7,485 nucleotides of DNA from Betaproteobacteria bacterium (GTDB taxonomy: Bacteria > Pseudomonadota > Gammaproteobacteria > Burkholderiales > Casimicrobiaceae), in contig JADKEV010000057.1 in assembly GCA_016717855.1 (NCBI GenBank), forward strand, positions 1-7,485, given 5' to 3'. The notes beneath the pieces are model-generated. The model worked only from the letters and a program-made list of their open reading frames with translations, did no database searches and was not told the origin of the DNA. The position numbers and the translations under genes are program-made. Within the stretch, counting starts at the first letter, position 1. Each line of letters begins with the position of its first letter. Positions 1 to 7,485 of this stretch are shown piece after piece.

Positions 1-723
1 CTGCGGCCGCCAGTTGCTGATTCATCCGCCTCGAAGGCGGACAACGATTCGCCGAAGGCACCGTCCTTCGCCCGTGTCGCCACGAATGCCGCCGCAGTGA
101 ATCCATCGGATGCTCCTCTGACTCAACCGCGACGAAGGCGGCCCGAACCTCTTCACGGTCACGCCCGGCCCGCCGAGCGCCCACAACTCAATTCCCAGCG
201 CCGCGCCGCAGCACGGTGGCTGCACGACGAAAGTGGTCACTGGAATGGCTTTGCCGAAACAGGCCCGCAGGATTTTGCGGCACGCCGCCTCGTCGGCACC
301 GTCGCGCAGGAAAACCATCATCGTGGTCGGAGTGAGTTCAGTCGCCTGCCGGCTGACGATGCATTTGACCTGGGCGAACAACTCCTGCGCCTGCTCCCAG
401 AAACTTCCCCGGCTGCCCGGCACCGCCATGATCGCGAGACGCGCGAGGCTGCCGAGTTCGAGCACCGCATGACGTTCCGGTCCCAGTTTCATTCGCACGG
501 CATGCCGCAGGGAGCCGGGTGGCTGCACGACGTGGGAAGAGTCATCCGGCAATGATGCGCCGGGGACTGGTTCGCAACGGAAGCGCGGCTCGCGGCCGAT
601 GGTGTCGATTCGTGCGCCGCCAACAACGAAGTCTTGGTGGGCTTCAATGTGGTCATTGGGAGGTCGGACGAGGGCCGATGCTCGATAATCTTGATTTAAG
701 TCAAGAAAGCGCCAACTCGCCAT
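1..723 (-). CDS. Rid (YjgF/RidA)-like family protein, 3' end cut by window edge, frameshifted
   Basis: Minus-strand gene running off the left edge. The open frame carries a well-conserved stretch at about 22-640 with motifs such as DDSSHVVQPPGSLRHAVRMK, PGSRGSFWEQAQELF, TPTTMMVFLRD and PVTTFVVQPPC. I recognise these from PVC-group proteins annotated as Rid/YjgF-type 'translation initiation inhibitors'; this is from memory, not a search. The frame stops at 22-24, but the real protein seems to continue. Near 139-142, 113-118 and 60-66 the frame changes by one base, and the pieces AFVAVESE, SIRWIHCGGIRGDTGE and GAFGESLSAFEADESATGG join into a sensible C-terminal half that is still open at base 1. 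The start is uncertain. In-frame ATGs lie at 735 and 723, with no clear ribosome binding site. An ATG at 656-654 would fit if one base is missing near 632. The Arg expected in the active site of canonical RidA deaminases appears to be Thr here, so enamine deaminase activity is doubtful. It is divergent from the redox genes, and a functional link is unproven. Confidence 0.6.
691..704. promoter_or_regulatory. Candidate FNR/CRP-type operator (TTGAT-N4-GTCAA)
   Basis: TTGATTTAAGTCAA matches the FNR-family consensus TTGAT-N4-ATCAA at 9 of 10 fixed positions. The wider 16-nt element CTTGATTTAAGTCAAG (690-705) is palindromic except for one mismatched pair. It stands out as AT-rich in a GC-rich setting. 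It lies 53 nt before the ATG at 758. It would also lie about 35 nt before the minus-strand gene if that gene starts at 656. If the minus-strand gene starts at 723 or 735, the site is inside its first codons. An FNR/CRP-type regulator controlling c-type cytochrome genes would be reasonable, but no such regulator gene is visible here. No convincing -35/-10 pair could be placed beside it. Confidence 0.35.
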
Positions 724-757
724 GCGTCGCACCATGCAGCCTTTGATCTGAAAACTT

Positions 758-3314
758 ATGCAAACGACATCTCGTCGGCTGATTTTGTGGGAGCCGCTGT
801 TCAGCGCGCTGCTCGCCTTTCTCTTAGCGCTGCTGATGTTCGCGATGAACGCCCTTGGTGCGCCGGCACCGGCCAAGCCGCCGCCTGACACCGGGGGCTT
901 GCTCGAGAAGTTCCTCGACGGCCCGATGCTCGGCGTGGAATCGGTCGTCTTCGCGGCGCGCGCGCTCAATCCGACCGACGGCCACTGGTACGCGAACTTT
1001 GGCTACTACTCGCACGACCCGGACCGCAAGGCGTGGGTCGAGGGCGCGAAGCTCTACCGCCTGAACCTTCGCACGCGCGAACTGACGACGCTCCTAGCTG
1101 ACAAGACCGGCGGCGTGCGCGATCCGCAGGTCAGTTACGACGGGAAGAAAATTCTCTTCAGCTACCGGCCCGGCGGGACGGAGCAGTATCACCTTTACGA
1201 AATCAACTGTGACGGGAGCGACCTGAAGCAATTGACCAGCGGCCCCTTCGACGACATTGAAGCCGCCTACCTGCCCGACGGCGGCATCGTCTTCGTCAGC
1301 AGCCGGTGCAAGCGCTGGGTGAATTGCTGGCTCACGCAGGTCGCCGTGCTGCATCGCTGCGACGCCGACGGCTCGAACATCCGCGCGCTCTCCAGCAACA
1401 TCGAACACGACAACACGCCGTGGCCGCTGCCCGACGGCCGCGTGCTGTTCACGCGCTGGGAATATGTGGACCGCAGCCAGGTTCACTTCCACCACCTCTG
1501 GGCCGCAAATCCCGACGGCACCTCGCAGATGACGTGGTTTGGCAATCTCCATCCCGGCATCACGATGATCGATGCCAGGCCCATCGCCGGCACGGACAAG
1601 ATTGTTGCCAGCTTCAGCCCCGGCCACGGCCAGCGCGAACACGACGGCATGATCACGGTGGTGGACCCGAAGGGCGGTCCCGACGCGAAGGAGTTCGCGA
1701 AGACCATCAGCAAGGGAGCGCACTTCCGCGATCCGTGGGCTTTCAGCGAAGATTGCTTCCTTGCCGCCAGCCGCGGCGCGCTCGTCATCATGGACGGAAC
1801 CGGCCGAACCGAGGAACTCGTCAAGCTGCCCGCCGAAGATCTCGCCGCCAAACTCGAATGTCACGAACCGCGCCCCCTCGCGTCGCGCCCACGTGAGCCA
1901 GTCATCCAGCCGCGTGTCAAACCCGAGGAGACCAACGGGCGCATGTTGCTCGCCGACGTGAATCACGGCCGCAACATGACCGGCGTGAAGGAGGGCGACA
2001 TCAAGAAGCTCCTCGTCCTCGAAACACTGCCCATGCCCGTCCACTACACCGGCGGTATGGAACCGATCAGCTACGGCGGCACGTTCACGCTGGAACGCAT
2101 CCTCGGCACCGTGCCGGTCGAGAAGGATGGCTCCGCCTACTTCGAGGTGCCCGCGATGCGCAGCGTGTTCTTCGTCGCGCTCGACGAAAACGACATGGCC
2201 GTGAAACGGATGCAAAGCTTCAGCAGCGTGCAGCCCGGCGAGACCATGAGCTGTGTCGGCTGTCACGAACATCGTTCGCAAACGCCTCGTTCCGAATTTC
2301 ACTCCACGCTCGCCGTCCGCAAAGCCGCCGCGAAGATTCAGCCGATTCACGACGCGCCCGACGTGTTCGATTTCCCGCGCGACGTCCAGCCCGTGCTCAA
2401 TGCGCTCTGCACCGATTGCCACGGCTACGAGAAAACCGCGCGCGGCGGCCCCCGTGCCGGACGCCTGCTGCTCACCGGCGACCGCGGCCCGATCTACAGC
2501 CACAGCTACTACATGCTCACCATCGCGCGGCTCTTTGCCGATGGCCGCAACCAGCCCAAGAGCAATTACGACCCGCGCACCCTCGGCAGCAGCGCGAGCC
2601 GCCTGCTCACGATGCTCGACGGCTCGCACCACGGCGTGCGGGCCACCGATCAGCAAAAGAAACTTCTTCGCCTCTGGATCGAGACCGGCGCCGCCTATCC
2701 CGGCACCTACGCCGCGCTCGGTTGCGGCATGATTGGCAATTACGCTGAGAACAACCAGGTAAACACCGGCGCGGACTGGCCCGCCACGAAAGCCGCCGCG
2801 AACGTGATTCAAGAGCGTTGCTCCAGTTGCCACGACAAACCCGCGCGACTCCTCCCGCGCAACCTTGCTGATGAGCGCGGCGTGAGTTTCTGGCAGCCGA
2901 GCCTCGATGATCCGCGCCTGCTCACCAGCCGCCACATTGTCTTCAATGTCTCACGTCCGGAGAAATCCCTGATGCTCCTCGCGCCGCTGGCGAAAGAAGC
3001 CGGCGGGTGGGATCTCTGCAAGAAGTCGGCGCCGCAGTCTTTCCTCCGCCACGGACCCCGGCTACCAGGCAATCCGCGCGATGATCGTCGCCGGCCAGGA
3101 ATTTCTCGACCGCAACAAGCGCTTCGACATGACCGGCTTCGTCCCGCGCACCGACTGGTTCCGCGAGATGAAGCGCTACGGGATGGTGCCGCAGTGCGTG
3201 AAGCCGGAGGAGGCGACGGACGTTTACGCCATCGAGCAGGATTACTGGCGCTCGCTGTGGCACCAAACCGAACCCGCCGCCACCGCGAAGGCAAAGCAGA
3301 GCGTCACGCCGTAG
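758..3314 (+). CDS. HzsA-related exported three-haem c-type cytochrome with beta-propeller (two frameshifts)
   Basis: Exported redox protein resembling the alpha subunit of hydrazine synthase (HzsA) and its many PVC-group relatives. Residues 1 to about 34 form a signal peptide: MQTTSRRLILWEP, then a long Leu/Ala/Phe core ending near ALGAPA. Residues about 50-350 hold TolB/PD40-like propeller repeats such as DPQVSYDGKKILFSYR, YLPDGGIVFVSSR and PLPDGRVLFTRWEY. Three haem c sites follow: CVGCH (499-503), CTDCH (551-555) and CSSCH (688-692). The C-terminus ends in a conserved segment with KRFDMTGF and REMKRYGMVP. That segment is reached only by joining three frames. One base is missing at 3022 (CK joins EVGAAVF) and one in the T run at 3040-3042 (F joins SSATDPGYQ). 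Restored length is 852 aa, ending in TAG at 3312-3314. Without the repair, the frame runs on falsely to 3730. The ATG at 758 has no strong ribosome binding site, but it is the start that gives a complete signal peptide. Substrate unknown; HzsA kinship is structural and does not indicate anammox. Confidence 0.85.
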
Positions 3315-3335
3315 GAGCAGGACCAATCGTCAACC

Positions 3336-6300
3336 ATGAGAACTCTTCTTTTTTGCATCCTGACTGCGGGGCTGACTTGGCCCGCGCTGGCGGCGGACGG
3401 ATTCACCTCGCTCTTCAACGGCCGCGACCTCACCGGCTGGGACGGCAAGCCGGGCTGGTGGCGCGTCGAGGACGGCACCATCACGGCCGAGAGCACGGCG
3501 GAGAAACCCTGCACGAAGCACAACTATCTCATCTGGCGCGGCGGCGAACCGGCGGACTTCGAGCTGCGTTTCGAGTATCGCATCACGGGCGGCAATTCGG
3601 GCGTGCAGATTCGCAGCCGCGAGGTTCCCGACTGGGACATGCGCGGCTATCAGGCGGACATCGAGGACGGGGCGCAGTGGACGGGCGCGCTGTTCGAGCA
3701 CGAACGCGGCGGCATCGCGCTGCGCGGTGAGAAGGCGGTTATTGCGGCGGACGGCACGCGGCAGGTCACGCGGTTCGCCGATGCGGCGGCGTTGCAAAAG
3801 AGTTTTCACTCGAACGATTGGAATGATTACCGCGTCGTCGCGCGCGGGCCGGAGATTCAGCTCTTCATCAACGGCGTGAAGACCGCGCATGCGGTGGATC
3901 GGCAGTCGGGCAAAGCCGCGGCGCGCGGATTCATCGGGTTGCAGATGCATCCGGGGCCGCCGATGAAAGTGCAGTTCCGCAATCTGCGCCTGAAGGAATT
4001 CGCTCCGGCTGCGGCGGCGACGCCCGCCGAGAAGCTCACGGTGCCGCCGGGGTTCAAGGTCGAACTGCTCTCCTCGCCCGCGCCGGACTCGGAAGGCTCG
4101 TGGGTCAGCCTGTGCGTGGATGCGAAGGGCCGCTTCTTCGCCTCGGGTCAGTATGACGAAGGGCTGTTCCGCATCACCCCGCCGCCCGCCGGAGCCGACG
4201 CGGGCCTGACGCGCATCGAAAAGGTGCCGGTGGCACTGAGCAGCGCGCAGGGCTTGTGCTGGGCGTTCGACAGCCTCTACGCGCTGGTGACGAAGAACGC
4301 GAAAACGCCCAGCGGCTTGTATCGCGTGCGCGACACCGACGGCGATGACGTGCTGGACAAGGTGGAACTGCTCCGCGCGCTCGAAGGCGGCGGAGACCAC
4401 GGCTGGCACGCGCTGCTCCCGGGCCCAGATGGAAGGTCGCTCTACGCCGTCGCGGGCAACAACACGACCTCGCCCACGCTTGCCGCGTCGCGCGTGCCGC
4501 CGCACTGGAGCGAGGATCATCTGCTGCCGCGCCTGCCGGACGCGGGCGGACACATGGTGGGCGTGCTTGCGCCGGGCGGAGTGATTTATCGCGTCAGCCC
4601 GGACGGACGCGACTGGGAGATGATGGCGCATGGTTTCCGCAACACCTACGACGCGGCGTTCAATGCCGCCGGCGAACTTTTCACCTACGACGCGGACATG
4701 GAATGGGATCTGGGCACGCCGTGGTATCGGCCCACGCGCATCTGTCACGTCACGAGCGGCGCGGAATTCGGCTGGCGCAACGGCGCCGGCAAATGGCCGG
4801 TCCACACGCCCGACAGCCTGCCGGCCGCGCTCGACATCGGGCCCGGATCGCCGACGGGCGTCACGTTCGGCCACGGGGCGAAGTTTCCCGCGCGGTATCG
4901 CGACGCGCTGTTCGCGGCGGACTGGACCTTCGGCCGCATCTACGCCGTGCATCTGCGGCCCGACGGCGCGTCCTTTCGCGGCGAGAGCGAGGTGTTCGTC
5001 TCCGGCGTTCCGCTGCCGGTCGTCGATGTCGTCGTGCATCCGGCGGATGGCGCGCTCTACTTCATCACCGGCGGCTGGCGGATTCCGACCGGGCTGTATC
5101 GCGTGACGTGGACCGGATCGAAAGAAGATGAAGTTTCCCCTGGCGCACCCTGTGGCACGGATCCGCACGCACTACGGCGGCAACTGGAATCCTTCCACGG
5201 ACGGCGTGACCCGGCGGCGGTTGAAATCGCGTGGCCGCATCTGGGCAGTGAAGATCGTTTTCTAAATTTCGCCGCCCGCGTCGCGCTGGAATGGCAGGAC
5301 CCGGCGACGTGGCGCGAACGGGCGCTGACCGAACGCAGGCGGCCACCGCGCTGGCCGCGTTGACGGCGCTGCTCCGGGTGAGCGCGCAGGATGAGTTCCA
5401 TCGCAAGCCCACGGACGCGGCGCCCAGTTCCAGCTTGCAAGCCCGCGTGCTGGCGGCGCTGGAACGATTCGCTGGTCCGCGCTTTCACGCCCGCACCGCG
5501 CTGCTCCGCGCCTGCACGCTCTGCTTCACGCGGCTCGGCTCGCCCGACGAACTTACGCGCACCCGGCTGCTCGCGCGGGTTGAGCGGTGGTTCCCGGCGA
5601 CGGACCGCGCACTGAACAGCGAGCTGTGTCAGTTGCTCGTTTACCTCCAATCGCCGCGCGTGGCGGCGGCGGCGCTCGGACTCATTCGCAACGCACCCAC
5701 GCAGGAGGAGCAGCTCGATTACATCAGGTCACTGCGCATGCTGCGCGCCGGATGGACGCCCGAACTGCGCCGCGACTACTTCGCGTGGTTCAACCGCGCG
5801 GCGGGCTATCGCGGTGGTTCGAGCTTCGCGGGTTTTCTCAAGATGATTAGGGCCGACGCGCTGACCACGTTGACCGAACCGGAACGCGCCGCCCTGAAAG
5901 ACGTGCTCGACGCTCCGCCCCGACCTCGCCGATGGCTGCCTTCAGCGCCGCGCTGGCCGGGCGTACGAACACCACCGAGTGGACCGTGGCCGGGTTGTCG
6001 CCCGGTCTGGAGCGGGGTCTGCAGGGGCGCGACTTGGAGAGCGGCCGCCGGATGTTCGGCGCGACGGGTTGCTTCCAGTGTCATCGCTTCGCCGGCGAAG
6101 GTGGCGCGGTGGGCCCAGACCTTACGCAAGTAGCCGGGCGCTTCAGTCCGCGCGATTTGCTCGAAGCCATCATCGAGCCGAGCAAGACCGTGAGCGACCT
6201 CTACGGCAATGTCGTCATCACCCGCCGAGATGGCGAGAGCCTGACCGGACGGATTGTTTATCATCTGCAAGATGACTCGGTGATGGTCGGCCCGGATATG

Positions 6301-6497
6301 TTCAATCCCGCCGAGACGGTGACGGTGGACCGGAAGGATATCCTTTCCATCGAACCTCGAAGATCTCGCCCATGCCGGACGGATTGCTGTCGTCGCTCAC
6401 GCAGGACGAAGTGCTCGACCTGCTCGCGTATCTCGCTTCCGGCGGGCGGGTCGGGACAGATGCCCGCACGGCGCTAAGTGAAGCAACCCGTTTATGA
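3336..6497 (+). CDS. Exported DUF1080 / beta-propeller / helical-repeat / cytochrome c fusion protein (three frameshifts)
   Basis: Large exported fusion protein. Residues 1-20 are a signal peptide (MRTLLFC...WPALAA). Residues about 22-222 are a DUF1080 (3-keto-disaccharide hydrolase, concanavalin-like) domain, with FTSLFNGRDLTGWDG, NSGVQIRSREV and NDYRVVARGPEIQLFING. Residues about 233-595 are a glucose-dehydrogenase-like propeller of the PVC haem-protein type, starting LTVPPGFKVELL and containing DTDGDDVLD and HVTSGAEFGWRNG. Residues about 600-860 are mostly helical and may be HEAT-like. Residues about 895-1050 are the Pirellula/Verrucomicrobium-type haem-binding region, with CFQCH at 913-917 (6070-6084), EAIIEPSKTVSD and EVLDLLAYLASGG. 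The frame changes three times, each explained by one lost base: AAA to AA at 5332-5333, CCCCC to CCCC at 5918-5921, and a C or T near 6356. Restored length is 1054 aa, ending in TGA at 6495-6497. It starts 21 nt after the previous stop; AGGAG overlaps that stop, and AGGA at 3319-3322 is 13 nt from the ATG, rather far. Likely role: attack on an oxidised sugar or glycoside coupled to electron transfer; inferred only. Confidence 0.85.
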
Positions 6498-6619
6498 ACG
6501 CGGGGCCAACGAATCGGTGTCCTGCCGACCCAAAGTTTCGGCTTATCCGAAGCGCGTTTGACCATCCGGGCATCTTGTTACGTCTGCTTTCCGTGATTCA
6601 GAGTTTGAGGGTGAATGGG
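6498..6619 (+). other. Intercistronic spacer with a small hairpin
   Basis: About 120 nt between the fusion protein and the propeller gene. It is open in the frame of the next gene from an ATG at 6494, which overlaps the previous TGA as ATGA. The peptide it would encode has no recognisable domain, so I treat it as leader sequence. The only structure seen is a 7-bp stem at 6535-6541 and 6547-6553 (GTTTCGG/CCGAAGC, one T-G pair) with loop CTTAT. No T-run follows, so it is not a normal intrinsic terminator. It could be a processing or stabilising hairpin, or chance. Confidence 0.3.
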
Positions 6620-7485
6620 ATGGCCTGGCTCTGTGCCGCGGCAGCGGTTCTGTCCTGGCAGGAGTTGTCCGCTGAGGGCGCCGGCGGGCAGTGGCCGCAA
6701 TTCCGCGGGCCGGGCGGCTCCGGCATTGGGGTCACGGATTTCCCAACGCACTTCGGGCCGCAGTCGAACGTGGTGTGGAAAACAGCGCTGCCCTCCGGCC
6801 ACTCATCGCCGTGCATCCGGGGCGGGCGGATCTTCCTGACCGGATTTGCGGAAGGGAAACTGGAAACCCTCTGCTTGAATCAGCGCGACGGCGCGGTGCT
6901 CTGGCGACGCCATGTCGAGCCGGGCAACATCGAGCGCGGTGCGCAATCGAGTAATCCGGCGACCGCCACGCGGACGACGGACGGCGGCGCGAGTGTGTGT
7001 TTACTTTGGCGCGTTCGGCCTGGTGACCTACGACTTCGACGGAACGAGCTGTGGCGCAAAACCGCTTTCCATTCCAGTCACGCAACACGGCGCCGGCACG
7101 TCGCCAGTGCTGGCCGGAGACTTGTTGATCCTGAACAGCGACCAGGATGTTGATTCCCATTTGCTGGCGGTGGACAAGCGCGACGGACGGACGGTGTGGC
7201 GGACCGGGCGCCCGGGCTTTCATCGTGGGTTCGCGACGCCGCTGCCTTGGCCGATTGAAAAGCCGGAACAAATCATCGTGCCGGGAACCTTGCGGCTGGT
7301 CGCCTACAACTTGAGCGACGGCACCGAACGCTGGAGCGTGCGCGGGCTGCCCAACGAAATGGTTTCGTCGCCGGTCGCCGGGGACGGATTGATCCACATC
7401 GCGGGCTGGACCCACGGCTCGGGTGTGGGCCGGATGCCCGACTTCGACCGGCTGCTCGAGCAGGGCGACGCGAACCAGGACGGCC
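6620..7485 (+). CDS. Exported PQQ-like beta-propeller protein, 3' end cut by window edge, frameshifted
   Basis: Partial gene running off the right edge. The N-terminus MAWLCAAAAVLSWQELSA looks like a signal peptide. It is followed by QWPQFRGPGGSG, the typical opening of PQQ-binding-like (PQQ_2/YrvV-type) propeller proteins of planctomycetes and verrucomicrobia. Propeller strands follow, such as NVVWKTALPSGHSSPC, LLAVDKRDGRTVWR, LVAYNLSDGTERWS and SSPVAGDGLIHIAGW. The window ends in GDANQDG, an EF-hand-type calcium loop. Three one-base frame changes occur in about 80 nt: a gain near 6983-6989, a loss at 7046 and a gain in the A run at 7058-7061. After joining, YFGAFGLVTYDFDGT, ELWRK and PLSIPVTQHGAGTSPVL read through. 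I chose ATG 6620 because GAGG at 6607-6610 is a usable ribosome binding site 9 nt away. TTG 6605, GTG 6611 and ATG 6494 are alternatives; TTG 6605 would add an Arg to the signal peptide. Whether PQQ is bound is unknown, because many of this family bind no cofactor. Confidence 0.75.

Noticed and set aside
97..555. Plus-strand open frame at the left end
   Set aside because: Arg/Pro/His-rich and without motifs; it lies opposite the conserved Rid-like gene on the minus strand.
1094..2935. Long minus-strand open frame (613 codons) opposite the HzsA-related gene
   Set aside because: Low-complexity Ala/Arg/Val/His-rich translation with no recognisable motif. It is an antisense shadow expected in GC-rich DNA, and the plus strand has clear haem motifs and propeller repeats.
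758..3314. True hydrazine synthase subunit HzsA
   Set aside because: No HzsB/HzsC genes beside it, and relatives of this family are common in PVC bacteria that are not anammox; only 'HzsA-related' is justified.
3043..3730. Extension of the first plus-strand frame to 3730
   Set aside because: After 3043 the translation becomes Arg/His/Gly-rich nonsense, while the conserved C-terminus continues in another frame to 3314 and the next gene starts at 3336. It is an artefact of the frame change.
3330..5168. Long minus-strand open frame (612 codons) opposite the DUF1080/propeller gene
   Set aside because: Arg/Ala-rich shadow with no domain signal; the plus-strand frame is clearly the coding one.
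3020..6357. Programmed ribosomal frameshifting as the cause of the frame changes
   Set aside because: There are too many sites, of both signs, in all genes on both strands, without a common slippery motif or a stop codon next to the shift. Indel error is simpler.
6535..6553. Intrinsic terminator after the fusion gene
   Set aside because: The stem is only 7 bp with a wobble pair and no T-run follows; it is kept only as a possible hairpin.
6558..6586. TTGACC as a -35 box for a promoter of the propeller gene
   Set aside because: No acceptable -10 hexamer at 16-18 nt; the sequence there is CGTCTG.

Overview
The window is GC-rich bacterial DNA. Its protein families point to the PVC superphylum (Verrucomicrobiota or Planctomycetota), and I lean towards a Pedosphaera/Limisphaera-like verrucomicrobium. 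The families behind this call are an HzsA-related cytochrome, a DUF1080 domain joined to a Pirellula/Verrucomicrobium-type haem-binding region, and a PQQ-like beta-propeller with an EF-hand-type loop. No RNA gene, CRISPR array, insertion sequence or origin was seen.

Layout: a Rid (YjgF/RidA)-like gene lies on the minus strand and runs off the left edge (about 1-723). A short divergent region follows, with an FNR/CRP-type palindrome at 691-704. Three plus-strand genes then form a tight, probably co-transcribed row: an exported three-haem HzsA-related protein (758-3314); an exported multi-domain fusion of DUF1080, beta-propeller, helical repeats and cytochrome c (3336-6497); and an exported PQQ-like beta-propeller protein (about 6620 to the right edge). 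Gaps are about 20 nt between the first two and about 120 nt before the third.

The main caution is that all four genes are interrupted by single-base frame changes, at least 11 in 7.5 kb. Most are explained by one base lost from or gained in a short run of identical bases, and protein similarity resumes in the next frame without loss. In each case I joined the frames by hand. With the bases restored, the HzsA-related protein is 852 aa and the fusion protein 1054 aa. This looks far more like uncorrected sequencing or assembly indels than gene decay, but the sequence alone cannot settle it. Naive gene calls would break the proteins and would extend the first plus-strand gene about 400 nt too far, to 3730.

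Taken together, the three plus-strand products look like an exported (periplasmic) redox set. Two carry c-type haem sites (three CxxCH plus one CxxCH), and two or three carry beta-propellers. The DUF1080 module suggests action on an oxidised sugar or glycoside. The substrate and electron acceptor cannot be read from the sequence. Similarity to HzsA does not imply anammox, since no hydrazine synthase beta/gamma genes are present here.
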